A stretch of DNA of 34,539 nt from Candidatus Omnitrophota bacterium. GTDB taxonomy: Bacteria > Omnitrophota > Gorgyraeia > Duberdicusellales > 4484-171. Location: assembly GCA_028711575.1 (NCBI GenBank), contig JAQTSA010000006.1, forward strand, positions 1-34,539. The letters run 5' to 3'. Below are positions 16,673-28,511 of the stretch, one piece after another (the first letter of the stretch is position 1; each line of letters begins with the position of its first letter). A program made the translations under genes and the position numbers. The notes beneath the pieces are model-generated. The model made no database searches and was not told the DNA's origin. It saw only the letters and a list, made by a program, of their open reading frames with translations.

Positions 16673-17875
16673 TTACTCAATTATTTCTGTAACAACTCCG
16701 GCACCAACAGTCCGGCCGCCTTCTCGAATAGCAAACCGCAACTCTTTCTCAATCGCTACCGGCTGAATCAACTCAACTTCCAGCTCAACGCTATCCCCAG
16801 GCATAACCATTTCTACGCCGGCCGGTAGTTTACAAGAACCAGTCACATCGGTTGTTCTAAAATAAAATTGAGGCCTATATCCGCCAAAGAAAGGGGTATG
16901 CCTTCCACCCTCTTCCTTCTTTAAGGAATAAACCGTCGCTTTAAATTTCTTGTGTTGCTTAATCGAACCTAGTTTAGAACAAACCATTCCTCTTTCTACA
17001 TTTGCCTTTTCGATACCTCTTAACAGTAAGCCGACATTATCTCCGGCTTGACCTTCATCAAGAATTTTACGAAACATTTCAACACCGGTAACAACGCTTT
17101 TCTGTGGCTTCTCATGAATACCAACTATCTCGATCTCCTCACCGGTTTTAACTGAACCTCTTTCAATTCTTCCAGTGACAACAGTTCCTCGACCGGAAAT
17201 TGAAAAAACATCTTCAACAGCCATTAAAAACGGTTTATCGATATCACGTTTTGGTGCCGGTATATGTTCGTCAACCGCTTTCATTAATTCAAAAATTGGC
17301 CGACAAGCGGAACATTCATCTTTACCGCAACCGCATTCTAAGGCTTTTAAAGCTGAACCTTTTACTATCGGAAGTTTATCTCCGGGAAATTCATATTTTG
17401 ACAAAACTTCTCTCAACTCAATTTCAACTAATTCTATAAGTTCTGGGTCGTCCATCTGATCTACTTTGTTTAAAAAAACAACAATAGCCGGAACGTTTAC
17501 CTGACGTGCTAAAAGTATATGTTCTCTTGTTTGAGGCATCGGACCATCAGTCGCGGCACAAACTAAAATTGCTCCGTCCATCTGAGCGGCACCGGTAATC
17601 ATGTTCTTAATATAATCGGCGTGACCAGGACAATCAATATGAGCATAATGGCGAGAATCGGTCTCGTATTCTACGTGAGTGATATTAATAGTAACGCCTC
17701 GCTCTTTTTCTTCGGGTGCTTTATCTATTTCATCAAACTTTAATTTTTGAGCCCATCCGCGAGATGCCAAACAAGTCGTAATCGCCGCAGTTAAGGTTGT
17801 TTTACCATGATCAACGTGCCCAATCGTTCCAATGTTCAAATGGGATTTTGTTCTTACGAATTTCTCTTTACCCAT
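16673..17875 (-). CDS. tuf: Elongation factor Tu with Cys-rich loop
   Basis: EF-Tu carries aminoacyl-tRNA to the A site as a GTP complex. The GTPase domain shows Gly-His-Val-Asp-His-Gly-Lys-Thr (19-26), switch I ending in Arg-Gly-Val-Thr62, Asp-Cys-Pro-Gly-His (81-85) and Asn-Lys-Val-Asp (136-139). Domains 2 and 3 follow, with the conserved Gly-Gly-Arg-His-Thr-Pro-Phe-Phe segment. Near the end of the G domain the usual acidic loop is replaced by Cys181, Cys183, Cys188 and Cys191, a potential metal site. Length 400 is normal. The ATG has a GGAGG ribosome site seven bases upstream. It closes the str block after fusA. Confidence 0.99.
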   Translation of the reverse strand: MGKEKFVRTKSHLNIGTIGHVDHGKTTLTAAITTCLASRGWAQKLKFDEIDKAPEEKERGVTINITHVEYETDSRHYAHIDCPGHADYIKNMITGAAQMDGAILVCAATDGPMPQTREHILLARQVNVPAIVVFLNKVDQMDDPELIELVEIELREVLSKYEFPGDKLPIVKGSALKALECGCGKDECSACRPIFELMKAVDEHIPAPKRDIDKPFLMAVEDVFSISGRGTVVTGRIERGSVKTGEEIEIVGIHEKPQKSVVTGVEMFRKILDEGQAGDNVGLLLRGIEKANVERGMVCSKLGSIKQHKKFKATVYSLKKEEGGRHTPFFGGYRPQFYFRTTDVTGSCKLPAGVEMVMPGDSVELEVELIQPVAIEKELRFAIREGGRTVGAGVVTEIIE

Positions 17876-17917
17876 ATTGCACCTCCTTTTAAAATTTAAC
17901 TATAATTAACTAAAAAA

Positions 17918-19990
17918 CTACATTCCTATTATCTTTAACAACAGTTCCGAAGGAACTTTGTCGTAATATGAAGGCTCTATTGTATACGAAGCTCTGCCTT
18001 GTGTCAAGTTTCTTAATACATCAGCATAATTAAAAACTTCTGACAAGGGTACATCAGCCCTGATAATCCTTAAATTTTTACGTTCAGAAACTTCAGAAAT
18101 CTTTGCCCTTCTTGAGTTTAAGTCCCCTATAACCTGGCTGAGATAGTCAGTTGTAGTTGTTACTTCAAGGAGCATTATCGGCTCTAAAATAACTGAAGAA
18201 GCCCGTCTTAAACCGTCTTTAAAGGCCATTTCAGCGGCAACTTTAAAGGATAGCTCACTTGAATCAACATCATGATAAGAACCGTCAATCAAAGTCGCTT
18301 TAACATCCACCACCGGATATCCGCCAAGAACACCGCTTTCTGCGGCCTCAAAAACCCCTTCTTCTATCGAAGGGATAAACTCTTTTGGTATAACTCCGCC
18401 TTTAATTTTATTTTCAAAAATAATACCTTTACCTTTAGGCAGGGCCTCCATCACTAAAACAGTATGACCATATTGACCATGGCCGCCAGTTTGCTGAACG
18501 AATTTACCGATAGACTGTATTGACTTGGTTATTGTCTCTTTATAAGCTACCTGAGGTTTACCAATTTTCGCCTGTACACTAAAATCACTTAAAAGCCGAT
18601 CGACCATAACTTCTAAATGAAGCTGGCCCATACCGGAAATAACGTTTTGCCCAGTCTCTTTATTATAAAGAACTTTAAAAGAAGGATCTTCTTCTTCTAA
18701 TTTTTTTAATCCTAAAAAAAGTTTTTCCTGATCAGCCTGAGTTCTAGGTTCAATGGCAACCGAGACAACGGGTTCAGGGAACTTCATCTCTTCAATTATT
18801 ATCGGTTTATTTGCTTCACAAAGAGTGTCTCCAGTGACTGTTTCCTTTAAACCGACTAAACAGACAATATCGCCGGCCTTAGCCTCAGTGACGATCTCCT
18901 GCTTATTAGCGTGCATCCGCAGAATTTTCATTGCCTTCTCTTTAGTCTTTTGAGTCGCGTTATAAAGTGTTGTTGCCGTCGATATTTTTCCGGAATATAT
19001 TCTAATATAAAAAAGTTTACCAACAAAAGGATCGGTAAACACTTTAAAACATAAAGCGCAGAATGGCTCAGTTACCGAAGGGCTGCGCATCTGACAATCT
19101 TTCCCATCGGAAGAAAAAGCTTTCAAAGGCCCGACATCTAACGGTGACGGTAAATAATCACCAATTCCGTCTAACAATTCCTGAACACCTTTATTTTTTA
19201 AAGATGACCCGCAAAAGACCGGAACAAACTTGTTGGCAAGAACATATTTACGTATTGAGGCTTTAAGCTTATCGGCAGTAATAACTTCTCCGTTAATAAC
19301 TTTGTTCATAAACTCATCGTCAAGTTCAGCTATCTTTTCAATTAACAAATCTTTATACTTAGCGGATCGTTCTTTTAACTCTTCGGGAATATCTTCAGTT
19401 AAAATATTTTCGCCTAGTTCGCCGTTATAAGTTAGGAGTTTCCCGGCAATGATATCAATTACGCCTAAAAATTGTTCCTCCTGATAATAGGGTATCTGTA
19501 CCGCGGCGATTGAAATTTGCAGCTTTTTTTTCATATCGTCAAGCACCGAATAAAAATCAGCGCCTTGTCGATCCAGTTTATTAACAAAGGCTATTCGCGG
19601 AACATGATACTTATCAGCTTGACGCCAAACAGTTTCACTCTGCGGTTCGACTCCGCCAACTCCGCAAAAAATAACTACCGTCCCATCCAGCACTTTCAAA
19701 GAACGCTCAACTTCGGCTGTAAAATCTATATGCCCAGGCGTATCAATGATATTGATATTAAACTTTTTCCATAAACAACAGGTCGCGGCACTGGTTATAG
19801 TTATCCCCCGCTCCCGTTCCTGCTGCATCCAATCAGTGGTCGTGGTTCCATCATCGACCTCACCTATTTTATAGGTTTTCCCGGTATAAAAAAGAATACG
19901 CTCAGTAGTGGTGGTTTTCCCGGCATCAATATGAGCGACAAATCCGATATTACGAATATTGCCTAAGTCTTCTTTTTTCTTGGTCATCAT
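17918..19990 (-). CDS. fusA: Elongation factor G
   Basis: EF-G catalyses translocation and, with RRF, ribosome recycling. The GTPase domain has Ala-His-Ile-Asp-Ala-Gly-Lys-Thr at residues 19-26, then Arg-Gly-Ile-Thr-Ile, Asp-Thr-Pro-Gly-His-Ile-Asp-Phe and Asn-Lys-Leu-Asp-Arg. Domains II to V follow, giving 690 residues, the standard bacterial length. Three starts are possible: GTG 19999, ATG 19990 and ATG 19987. None has a strong Shine-Dalgarno, so the exact N-terminus is uncertain. It follows rpsG after about 100 bases without a gene and precedes tuf. Confidence 0.98.
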   Translation of the reverse strand: MMTKKKEDLGNIRNIGFVAHIDAGKTTTTERILFYTGKTYKIGEVDDGTTTTDWMQQERERGITITSAATCCLWKKFNINIIDTPGHIDFTAEVERSLKVLDGTVVIFCGVGGVEPQSETVWRQADKYHVPRIAFVNKLDRQGADFYSVLDDMKKKLQISIAAVQIPYYQEEQFLGVIDIIAGKLLTYNGELGENILTEDIPEELKERSAKYKDLLIEKIAELDDEFMNKVINGEVITADKLKASIRKYVLANKFVPVFCGSSLKNKGVQELLDGIGDYLPSPLDVGPLKAFSSDGKDCQMRSPSVTEPFCALCFKVFTDPFVGKLFYIRIYSGKISTATTLYNATQKTKEKAMKILRMHANKQEIVTEAKAGDIVCLVGLKETVTGDTLCEANKPIIIEEMKFPEPVVSVAIEPRTQADQEKLFLGLKKLEEEDPSFKVLYNKETGQNVISGMGQLHLEVMVDRLLSDFSVQAKIGKPQVAYKETITKSIQSIGKFVQQTGGHGQYGHTVLVMEALPKGKGIIFENKIKGGVIPKEFIPSIEEGVFEAAESGVLGGYPVVDVKATLIDGSYHDVDSSELSFKVAAEMAFKDGLRRASSVILEPIMLLEVTTTTDYLSQVIGDLNSRRAKISEVSERKNLRIIRADVPLSEVFNYADVLRNLTQGRASYTIEPSYYDKVPSELLLKIIGM

Positions 19991-20095
19991 AACAATCACT
20001 ATAATTTGGACGCCTTTAAGACACGCCGGAACTGACTATTTCTAAAATTCTCTAACCCAGCTAAAAAAACAAACACTGGCGGTCATAAAGAACTA

Positions 20096-20563
20096 TTACC
20101 ACTTAAAATGAGCAAAGGCTTTATTGGCATCAGCCATTTTATGAGTATCTTCCTTTTTCTTAATGACCGTTCCTTCATTTTTGTAGGCCGCAAGGATTTC
20201 ATCGGCTAACTTTATTTTCATTGGTTTACCTTTTTTCTTACGGGCAAAATCACGAACCCAACGTAAAGCGATTGTCACTCCCCGCTCTTTAGGAACTTCC
20301 ATTGGAACCTGATAAGTCGCGCCACCGATTCGCCGCGGACGAACTTCCAGACGAGGACGAGCGTTATCCAATGCCGCAAAAAAAGATTTAATCGGATCTT
20401 GATTCAGTTTTTCTTCAATAACATCAAAAGCATCATAGATAATTTTTTGCGCTACGCTTTTTTTACCGTCAAGCATCATAATATTAATGAACCGGCCGAT
20501 TTCCAAAGAATTATATTTGGGATCTGGCATAACATCTCTTTTTGGCGCTCTTCTTCTTCTCAC
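20096..20563 (-). CDS. rpsG: 30S ribosomal protein S7
   Basis: S7 organises the 3' domain of 16S rRNA and in E. coli represses the str operon. The 155-residue protein starts with a run of arginines, contains Asp-Pro-Lys-Tyr-Asn-Ser and Arg-Arg-Ile-Gly-Gly-Ala-Thr-Tyr-Gln-Val-Pro, and ends Ala-His-Phe-Lys-Trp. The start codon is GTG, but an AGGAGG ribosome site seven bases upstream makes it secure. The 29-base gap from rpsL is too short for the long S7-binding intercistronic structure of E. coli. Confidence 0.99.
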   Translation of the reverse strand: MRRRRAPKRDVMPDPKYNSLEIGRFINIMMLDGKKSVAQKIIYDAFDVIEEKLNQDPIKSFFAALDNARPRLEVRPRRIGGATYQVPMEVPKERGVTIALRWVRDFARKKKGKPMKIKLADEILAAYKNEGTVIKKKEDTHKMADANKAFAHFKW

Positions 20564-20592
20564 TTTATATCCTCCTAAAAATAGTCCTAAGA

Positions 20593-20967
20593 TTATGCCT
20601 TAGGTCTCTTCGCTCCGTATTTTGATCGTGACCTTTTCCTGTTTTGAACACCTTGACAATCAAGAGTTCCGCGCACGATATGGTAACGCACACCAGGTAA
20701 ATCCTTAACTCTTCCGCCACGGACTAAAACGATTGAGTGTTCCTGCAAATTATGCCCTTCACCTGGAATATAAGCCGAAACTTCTTCTCGGTTAGTTAAA
20801 CGAACTCTTGCTATTTTACGTAACGCCGAATTCGGTTTTTTTGGTGTCATAGTTTTAACCTGAACGCAAACACCGCGGCGCTGCGGACAGCGCTTTAAAG
20901 CTGGAGACTTATTTTTGCCCCGCTTATCAACTCGCCCCTTTCTAATCAACTGTTCAATTGTTGGCAT
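20593..20967 (-). CDS. rpsL: 30S ribosomal protein S12
   Basis: S12 monitors decoding at the A site. The 124-residue protein has [11 protein letters not shown] and [12 protein letters not shown]. The lysines linked to streptomycin resistance in E. coli (Lys42 and Lys87 regions) and the Asp that is methylthiolated are all wild-type. The ATG follows GAGGTGA. It opens the str block 26 bases after rpoC. Confidence 0.99.
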   Translation of the reverse strand: MPTIEQLIRKGRVDKRGKNKSPALKRCPQRRGVCVQVKTMTPKKPNSALRKIARVRLTNREEVSAYIPGEGHNLQEHSIVLVRGGRVKDLPGVRYHIVRGTLDCQGVQNRKRSRSKYGAKRPKA

Positions 20968-20993
20968 TTGTCACCTCTTAATAATTAGCTTGA

Positions 20994-23900
20994 TTAACAT
21001 TTTTCAACTTCAACATCTCGATACATCTTTAACCCTGTTCCGGCCGGGATTAAGTGTCCAACGATAACATTTTCCTTTAACCCCTGCAAGGAATCTATTT
21101 TACCGGCAGCAGCAGCATCAGACAAAACTCTTGTAGTTTCCTGAAAACTGGCTGATGAGATAAAACTCTTAGTACTTAAACTGGCTTTGGTAATACCCAG
21201 CAATAACGGTGTTGCCGTTGCCGGCTGGCCGCCCTTTTTAATTAAACGCTCATTCTCTTTACGAAAATCCCATTTATCAACAGCCTCACCAGGCAAAAAC
21301 GTTGTGTCTCCAGCATCAACTATTTTTACTTTTCTTAACATCTCGCGAATTATTATCTCTATATGTTTATCGTTTATTCTTACGCCTTGTAACCGATAAA
21401 CTTCCTGAACTTCATTCACAAGATATTCCTGTAAAACTTTATCGCCGCAAACCCTTAAGATATCCTGCAAAACCGTAGGACCCTCAGTTAACTGCTGACC
21501 GGCAGAAACCTGATCGCCACGATAAACGATAGGATGACTTCCGGTAGGAATAGTGTATTCGCGAACCATTCCGGTAGCACTCCTTACAACGATTTTACGT
21601 TCATTTTTTTCTTCAGCGAATTCTACAAATCCTTCTATCTCACTGATAATCGCCGGATGTTTAGGTTTCCTTGCCTCGAAAAGCTCAGCTACCCTTGGTA
21701 AACCGCCGGTTATATCTCTTGTCTTTGCGACTAAACGGGGAGTTTTAGCAATAATATCTCCCGCCAAAACTTCAGCTCCCTTTTCAACCATGATATGTGC
21801 GCCGGTTGGCAAAGGATAAATCCCAGCAACTTGACCTTCTTGAGAATGGATCAAAATCTGAGGATGATAATCACCTCGAAACTCTTCAACAACACGCTCA
21901 TTCCTTCCGGTTGTTAGATTTAACTCTTCCTGAATGGTTACCTTATCGATGATATCCTCATAAGTTACTTTTCCTGAAACTTCAGTTAGAATTGGCGAAG
22001 AATAGGGATCCCATCTAACAAAAATCTTATCTTTTTCTACAGCCTGACCATCGGCCAAGAGAATTATCGCTCCTTGCGGTACGGGATTTCTTTGAATTTC
22101 GATACCTTTTTCACTGCAAACACTAATCATCCCATTTCTGTTGAGAACAATAAGACTCTTCCCTTTAGGTACAGCCTTGATGTTATGGTAAACAATTACC
22201 CCTTTCTCACGCGATTTAATAAAGGAACGTTCGGCAACTCTTGAAGCAGTTCCTCCAATATGAAAAGTTCTCATCGTCAGCTGAGTTCCCGGCTCACCAA
22301 TTGACTGAGCGGCAATGATTCCTACCGACTCGCCAATTTCAACTAGCTGTCCGGAAGCTAAGTTTCTGCCGTAACACTTAGCGCAAACACCGCGTTCGGC
22401 TTCGCAAGTAAGCACACTTCTTATTCTTATTTTTTCCAATCCGAAACTTTCAATTTTATCGGCAGTTTCCTCAGTGATTATATCGCCGATTTTAACCAAA
22501 ACTTCATCAGTTACTAGATCTACAATATTATCTAAAGCAACTCTACCAACAACCCTCTCTTTTAATGGTACAACCACTTCATCACCCTCAACGATTTCTG
22601 AAACTGTGATTCCATTAACAGTTTGACAATCGTCCTCTAGAATAATTACTTCTTGAGCGACATCTACCAGCCTTCTGGTTAAATAGCCGGCATCAGCTGT
22701 TTTTAAGGCCGTATCGGCCAACCCTTTTCGGGCACCGTGAGTAGATATGAAATATTCAAGAACAGTCAACCCTTCTCTAAAATTTGAAGTAATCGGAGTT
22801 TCAATAATTTCTCCTGACGGTGTTGCCATAAGACCGCGCATGCCTGCCAGCTGACGGATCTGAAGTTTAGAACCGCGGGCGCCAGAATCGGCCATCATAA
22901 AGACCGGATTAAAGATCTCCATGTTTTTAAAAACCAAGTCGGCAACACGATCAGTCGCTTTTGTCCAGATATCGATAATTTTGTTATGACGTTCCCGTTC
23001 GGTAATAATACCCTTACGATACTGATCATTAACCTTATTTAAATCACCGGTAGCCTCATCGAGACAATCTTTTTTCTGAGGAGGAATTACAAGATCCGTA
23101 ACCGAAACACTTATTCCGCCTAAAGTGGCATACTCAAACCCCAAATCTTTAATGTTATCAAGCAAGGCAATAGTTTCGGTATGACCAAACTGTTCATGAC
23201 ATTCACTGATAATAAGCGAAACGCTTTTTTTACCGAGAGTTTCGTTTACAAAGCGAAACCCGGCAGGCAAAATCTGATTAAAAACTACTCTTCCGACAGT
23301 AGTTTCGATTATTTTTTTCTCACCTTTGATTGTCATTCGTACTTTTATTTTAGAATGCAGCTCGACTTCTTCATCCTGATAGGCAGTCATTAATTCTTCA
23401 GTTGAAGAAAAGATTAATCCTTCTCCCCGCATACCTTTTCTTTCCAAGGATAGGTATCGACAACCAATAATCATATCCTGGCTTGGCGAAATTATCGGCC
23501 GGCCGTCAGCTGGCGAAAAAATGTTGTTTACTGACAACATCAGCACCTTTGCTTCCGACTGAGCCTCTAAGGAAAGCGGTACATGGACGGCCATCTGATC
23601 ACCGTCAAAATCAGCGTTAAAGGGAGCGCAAACTAATGGATGCAAACGAATTGCTTTACCCTCAATCAGCTTAGGATAAAAGGCCTGAAGACTCAAACGG
23701 TGCAGAGTCGGAGCACGGTTTAGCATAACCGGGTGGCCTTGAATAACGTCTTCTAAAATATCCCAAACCTCAACCCGAGCCCGCTCAACCATTCGCCGAG
23801 CGCCCTTAACAGTATGGACAAACCCTTTCTCCCGCAATTTTTTAATTATAAACGGCTCAAACAACTCAAGAGCCATCTGTTTAGGAATACCACATTGATG

Positions 23901-24959
23901 AAGTTTCAATTCCGGGCCAACAACGATAACGCTTCGGCCGGAATAATCAACCCGCTTACCTAAAAGATTCTGGCGGAAACGGCCTTGTTTACCTTTAAGC
24001 ATATCAGAAAGACTCTTCAACGGACGATTTTGAGGCCCCATAACCGGACGGCCATGACGCCCATTTTCGATTAAAGCATCTACCGCCTCCTGAAGCATCC
24101 TTTTTTCGTTACGAATAATAATATCCGGCGCGCCAAGAGACATCAGCTTTTTCAGACGATTATTCCTGTTAATAACTCTTCGATAAAGGTCATTAAGATC
24201 ACTTGAGGCAAACCGGCCGCCTTCCAAAGGAACCAAAGGACGCAAATCAGGCGGAATAACCGGAATATTTTCAAGAATCATCCATTGAGCATCGTTATCA
24301 GACCGGCGAAGATCCTCAATGATTTTTAATCGCTTTATCAGACGTTTATTAACCCCGACTTTACCTTGGGCAATTTCTTTTTTTATCGACTTACTTAACT
24401 TATCAAAATCTATTTCTTTTAATAACTCACGTACGGCTTCAGCTCCAATCTTAGCTTTAAAATCACTGGCATATTGATCAAGAGCTTTGTTGTAAGCATC
24501 TTCGCTCAGAAGCTGGCGCGGTTTAAGCGGTGTTGTCCCTGGATCAATAACAACATACTCTTCGTAATATATAATCTTTTCTAATTCTTTAACCGTCATG
24601 TCTAAAATCGCGCTCATTCGTGACGGTAAAACCTTAAAAAACCAGATATGAGTAGCCGGCGCGGCCAAACTAATATGGCCCATTCGCTGACGACGCACTG
24701 AAGAATGTAAAACTTCAACGCCGCAACGGTCACATTTTGTACCCTTAAATTTAATACCTTTAAGCTTTCCGCAATGACATTCCCAATCTTTTGAAGGACC
24801 AAAAATCCTCTCACAGAAGAGACCATCTTTTTCAGGCTTAAGCGTGCGATAGTTTAGCGTTTCGGCCTTCTTCACTTCGCCAGAAGACCAGCCCTTTATA
24901 ACCTGGGGAGAGGCTAATTTAATCGATATTCGGTCAAAGAAACTTACTTCTTGAATCAT
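20994..24959 (-). CDS. rpoC: DNA-directed RNA polymerase subunit beta'
   Basis: Beta' forms the clamp and catalytic centre. The zinc ribbon near the N-terminus is Cys61, Cys63, Cys76 and Cys79. The catalytic loop Asn-Ala-Asp-Phe-Asp-Gly-Asp-Gln-Met lies at 448-456. The second zinc site is in the [11 protein letters not shown] segment. The trigger-loop sequence Met-Arg-Thr-Phe-His-Ile-Gly-Gly is present. At 1321 residues it is somewhat shorter than the E. coli protein (1407). ATG with an AAGGAGGG site, 16 bases after rpoB. Confidence 0.99.
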   Translation of the reverse strand: MIQEVSFFDRISIKLASPQVIKGWSSGEVKKAETLNYRTLKPEKDGLFCERIFGPSKDWECHCGKLKGIKFKGTKCDRCGVEVLHSSVRRQRMGHISLAAPATHIWFFKVLPSRMSAILDMTVKELEKIIYYEEYVVIDPGTTPLKPRQLLSEDAYNKALDQYASDFKAKIGAEAVRELLKEIDFDKLSKSIKKEIAQGKVGVNKRLIKRLKIIEDLRRSDNDAQWMILENIPVIPPDLRPLVPLEGGRFASSDLNDLYRRVINRNNRLKKLMSLGAPDIIIRNEKRMLQEAVDALIENGRHGRPVMGPQNRPLKSLSDMLKGKQGRFRQNLLGKRVDYSGRSVIVVGPELKLHQCGIPKQMALELFEPFIIKKLREKGFVHTVKGARRMVERARVEVWDILEDVIQGHPVMLNRAPTLHRLSLQAFYPKLIEGKAIRLHPLVCAPFNADFDGDQMAVHVPLSLEAQSEAKVLMLSVNNIFSPADGRPIISPSQDMIIGCRYLSLERKGMRGEGLIFSSTEELMTAYQDEEVELHSKIKVRMTIKGEKKIIETTVGRVVFNQILPAGFRFVNETLGKKSVSLIISECHEQFGHTETIALLDNIKDLGFEYATLGGISVSVTDLVIPPQKKDCLDEATGDLNKVNDQYRKGIITERERHNKIIDIWTKATDRVADLVFKNMEIFNPVFMMADSGARGSKLQIRQLAGMRGLMATPSGEIIETPITSNFREGLTVLEYFISTHGARKGLADTALKTADAGYLTRRLVDVAQEVIILEDDCQTVNGITVSEIVEGDEVVVPLKERVVGRVALDNIVDLVTDEVLVKIGDIITEETADKIESFGLEKIRIRSVLTCEAERGVCAKCYGRNLASGQLVEIGESVGIIAAQSIGEPGTQLTMRTFHIGGTASRVAERSFIKSREKGVIVYHNIKAVPKGKSLIVLNRNGMISVCSEKGIEIQRNPVPQGAIILLADGQAVEKDKIFVRWDPYSSPILTEVSGKVTYEDIIDKVTIQEELNLTTGRNERVVEEFRGDYHPQILIHSQEGQVAGIYPLPTGAHIMVEKGAEVLAGDIIAKTPRLVAKTRDITGGLPRVAELFEARKPKHPAIISEIEGFVEFAEEKNERKIVVRSATGMVREYTIPTGSHPIVYRGDQVSAGQQLTEGPTVLQDILRVCGDKVLQEYLVNEVQEVYRLQGVRINDKHIEIIIREMLRKVKIVDAGDTTFLPGEAVDKWDFRKENERLIKKGGQPATATPLLLGITKASLSTKSFISSASFQETTRVLSDAAAAGKIDSLQGLKENVIVGHLIPAGTGLKMYRDVEVEKC

Positions 24960-24975
24960 TTGCCCTCCTTACCGT

Positions 24976-27900
24976 TCATAACTTTTTTTCTTTTTCCGGT
25001 CTAACATCTAAACACAACCCTTGTAACTCTCGGACTAAAACGTTAAACGACTCAGGTACCGAAGGGTGAAGTTTCTGTTCACCGCGAACAATAGCCTCGT
25101 AAATCCGGGTACGTCCTTCAACGTCATCACTTTTAACCGTCAACATTTCCTGAAGAGTAAAAGCTGCGCCATAAGCTTCTAAAGCCCAAACTTCCATCTC
25201 TCCGAATCGTTGTCCGCCAAACTGAGCTTTACCGCCCAAAGGCTGCTGGGTAATAAGAGAATATGGGCCAATAGCCCGGGCATGTATTTTATCGTCGATC
25301 ATATGCACAAGCTTCATGATATACATATAACCAATACCGGCCTTTTGATCAAACTTTTTACCGGTATAACCGTCATAAAGGTCGACTTTACCGTCCTCAC
25401 CAAGCCCGGCATCCTTAAAAAGTTTGATAATATTTTCTTCAGTTGGCCCGTCAAAAGTGGGCGAAATAACTTTAACGCCAAGTTTTTTGGCAACCCAACC
25501 TAAATGCATCTCAAGAAGCTGTCCGACATTCATTCGTGAAGGAACGCCCAAGGGATTAAGAAGAATATCTAAAGTTGAACCATCTTCTAAAAACGGCATA
25601 TCCTCTTCAGGAAGAATTTTTGAAATAACGCCCTTGTTACCGTGTCTACCGGAAAGCTTATCACCAACCGATATTTTTCTTTTCATAGCGACATAAACGA
25701 CAACCCGCTTCAAAACACCGGTAGGAAGTTCATCTCCTTTACGGATTTTGGATATTTCCAAATCCTTTTCAATTTCCAGTTCCTGAAGACGTTCATCGTA
25801 TACCGCTAAAAGAGATTTAGCATCTTCGTTATCTTCAATATCAGTATCCTTAATTTTATTTTCGCTCTTACCGAGAACTACACTTAACCGGCGCATTTTT
25901 TCAGTTTCCAGCAGTTCTTTTTCTTCAGTATAATATTTTTCCAGTTCTCGCAATTTTTTCAGTTCTTCTGTTTTTTCTCTTTTTGAACGACGACCACGGT
26001 CTTTCCTCTGAAAGACTTCAACGTTAGTAACAACACCATATACGCCAGGCGGAACCCGCAGTGAAGTGTCACGAACATCAGCAGCCTTTTCTCCAAAAAT
26101 AGCCCGTAACAGTCTTTCTTCCGGCGCAAGTTCTCTTTCGGTTTTTGGCGTTACCCGTCCGATCAAGATATCATCGGGAATAACTTCGGCACCAACACGA
26201 ACAACACCGCCTTCATCAAGGTTACGTAATGTTTCTTCATTGACATTAGGTATATCCCTTGTCACTTCTTCATGGCCAAGACGGGTTTCTCTGGCTTCAA
26301 GCTCAAACTTTTCAATATGCACCGAAGTCAAAAGGTCATCTTTAACAAGGCGCTCATTAATAATGATAGCATCTTCAAAATTGTATCCCCGCCAAGGAAT
26401 AAAACCGACTAAAAGATTTCGTCCTAAAGCCAAATCACCATATTGAGACGCCATACCATCAGCGATTATATCATTTTTCTTAATTTGGTCGCCGAGTTGA
26501 ACCAAAGGTCTTTGATTCACGCAGGTATCAGCATTAGACCTTTCGAATTTACGTAATTTATAGGTAAAATTACCTACTTTAATTGTTCCGCCATCAACAG
26601 AAACAACCTTATCGGTTTCCTTATTAATAACAACTGCTCCGCTATCACGAGCCACTTTTTCTTCAAAGCCGGTTCCCACAAGCGGACTTTCCGGGAAAAG
26701 CAACGGTACAGCTTGACGCTGCATATTAGATCCCATCAAAGCGCGGTTAGCATCATCATGTTCTAAAAAAGGAATCAAAGACGCGGCAACAGATATAATC
26801 TGCTGATGAGCAACATCCATATACTCCACACTTTTAGAGGCAACTAAAGGAAACTTTCCCTTAACTCGGGCATAAATCTGATCATCGATGATCGTACCAT
26901 CGTCGGCAAGATTATCACTAACTTGACCGATTATTTTATCTTCTTCAATATCCGAAGTAATGTAGTCAACTTTATCAAGAACAACACCATTCTCCACTTT
27001 TCGATACGGTGTTGTCAAAAAACCAAGGGGATTTATTTTGGAATAGGTTGCTAATGAAGTCAGCAACCCGATATTTGCGCCTTCAGGAGTTTCAATCGGA
27101 CAGACCCGGCCATAATGAGTAGGATGAACGTCACGGACTTCAAATCCCGCCCTTTCTCTCGATAACCCGCCAGGACCCATCGCGCTTAAACGGCGTTTAT
27201 GCGTAATTTCGGCTAAAGGATTAGTCTGATCCATAAACTGAGAAAGCGGTGATCTAGCAAAAAAATCCTGGACTTGAGAAGAAAAAGCCCGTGAATTAAT
27301 AAGGTGCTGGATCGAAAAATCGTTGGAAAGAACCAGAGAATATCGTTCCATGAAAGTTCTTTCAACACGGAGTAAACCAACTCTAACCGTATGCTGGAAT
27401 AATTCTCCAATAAGCTTTACTCTTCTATTTGCCAAATGATCAATATCATCTAATTCAGCGCTGCCGCTCTTAACTTCAAGCAGTTTCTTTACAATTTCAA
27501 CTATAGTTGCGACATCAAGGACTCGTTTATTAAGAACCGTGTTCATATTCAGCTTTTTATTAATAAGATATCTTCCGACTTTACCTAAATCATAGCGGCG
27601 CGGGTCAAGAAACATCCTTTTAAAAACTTCTTTCGCGGCTTCCAAGGTTATCGGTTCAGTTGGCCGCATTTTTTTGTAAAAATCAAGATAAGACTCTTCC
27701 GTGCTTACCGTTAAATCCTTTTTTACGGTATTAACTATTTCCGGATAAGGCTTATCGGAAAATTTTTCATAAATGTCCTCATTCGTGGAAATACCCATCA
27801 TCCGCAATATCTGTGTAGCAGGGAAAGTTTTTCTCCGGTCAATTATCGCGGTAATCGTATCGTTAATATCTGTTCTAAACTCCAGCCAATAGCCTCGATA

Positions 27901-28395
27901 AGGTATAATTCTGGCAAAATACATTCTCTTGCCGGTCGCGTGCAATTCTTCTTCGAAGAAAACACCCGGTGAACGTTGTAATTGACTTATAACAGAACGT
28001 TCATCTCCATTGATTATGAAAGAAGCCGTATCTGTAATCAGCGGAATATCGCCTAAATATATTTCCTGTTCTTTGACATCTCCTGCCGGACTGCTTAAAC
28101 GCAGGCGAACTCTTAGGGGAGCGGCAAAAGTCTGAGAGCGGCGTTTGCATTCATCAACACTATAACGCGGGCGGCTCAAACTGTAAGCCAGGAATTCCAA
28201 ACGATACTGTTTATCAGGACTTTCCATAGGAAATACTTCTTCAAATATTTCCTGCAGACCCATTTTCTTCCTCTTCTCAGGCAAAATACTCATCTGCAGA
28301 AAATCGCGATAAGAATTTAACTGATGTTCTAAAAGGTGAGGTATAGGGAACTTCTTTGAAACTTTAGAAAAGGATATTTTTTTTATCTTTTTCAA
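24976..28395 (-). CDS. rpoB: DNA-directed RNA polymerase subunit beta
   Basis: Beta forms the other half of the catalytic cleft. The rifampicin pocket (about 381-411) has Leu-Ser-Gln-Phe-Met-Asp-Gln-Thr-Asn-Pro-Leu with Asp389, His399 and Ser404, matching sensitive residues Asp516, His526 and Ser531 of E. coli. The Gly-Arg-His-Gly-Asn-Lys-Gly-Val motif is present. A charged, probably coiled-coil insertion of about 80 residues stands shortly before Gly-Asp-Glu-Leu-Pro-Thr-Gly. At 1139 residues it is a compact beta, against 1342 in E. coli. The start is TTG at 28395, with GGAGG six bases upstream. Confidence 0.99.
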   Translation of the reverse strand: MKKIKKISFSKVSKKFPIPHLLEHQLNSYRDFLQMSILPEKRKKMGLQEIFEEVFPMESPDKQYRLEFLAYSLSRPRYSVDECKRRSQTFAAPLRVRLRLSSPAGDVKEQEIYLGDIPLITDTASFIINGDERSVISQLQRSPGVFFEEELHATGKRMYFARIIPYRGYWLEFRTDINDTITAIIDRRKTFPATQILRMMGISTNEDIYEKFSDKPYPEIVNTVKKDLTVSTEESYLDFYKKMRPTEPITLEAAKEVFKRMFLDPRRYDLGKVGRYLINKKLNMNTVLNKRVLDVATIVEIVKKLLEVKSGSAELDDIDHLANRRVKLIGELFQHTVRVGLLRVERTFMERYSLVLSNDFSIQHLINSRAFSSQVQDFFARSPLSQFMDQTNPLAEITHKRRLSAMGPGGLSRERAGFEVRDVHPTHYGRVCPIETPEGANIGLLTSLATYSKINPLGFLTTPYRKVENGVVLDKVDYITSDIEEDKIIGQVSDNLADDGTIIDDQIYARVKGKFPLVASKSVEYMDVAHQQIISVAASLIPFLEHDDANRALMGSNMQRQAVPLLFPESPLVGTGFEEKVARDSGAVVINKETDKVVSVDGGTIKVGNFTYKLRKFERSNADTCVNQRPLVQLGDQIKKNDIIADGMASQYGDLALGRNLLVGFIPWRGYNFEDAIIINERLVKDDLLTSVHIEKFELEARETRLGHEEVTRDIPNVNEETLRNLDEGGVVRVGAEVIPDDILIGRVTPKTERELAPEERLLRAIFGEKAADVRDTSLRVPPGVYGVVTNVEVFQRKDRGRRSKREKTEELKKLRELEKYYTEEKELLETEKMRRLSVVLGKSENKIKDTDIEDNEDAKSLLAVYDERLQELEIEKDLEISKIRKGDELPTGVLKRVVVYVAMKRKISVGDKLSGRHGNKGVISKILPEEDMPFLEDGSTLDILLNPLGVPSRMNVGQLLEMHLGWVAKKLGVKVISPTFDGPTEENIIKLFKDAGLGEDGKVDLYDGYTGKKFDQKAGIGYMYIMKLVHMIDDKIHARAIGPYSLITQQPLGGKAQFGGQRFGEMEVWALEAYGAAFTLQEMLTVKSDDVEGRTRIYEAIVRGEQKLHPSVPESFNVLVRELQGLCLDVRPEKEKKL

Positions 28396-28511
28396 GTTCG
28401 ACCTCCATTATCTATTGATACATCCTATTCCCGCTGACCGCGGATCGTTTAGTCTATACCAAGCGTATTATAATTATTATCCTAAAAGCTGATTCTTTTA
28501 ACGAATACCGG

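Noticed and set aside
26066-26446. Plus-strand open frame of 126 codons opposite rpoB
   Set aside because: It lies wholly inside a highly conserved rpoB region on the other strand and has no supporting signals.
28467-28472. TATAAT before rpoB as an internal promoter
   Set aside because: No acceptable -35 hexamer lies 15-19 bases upstream and no extended -10 is present.
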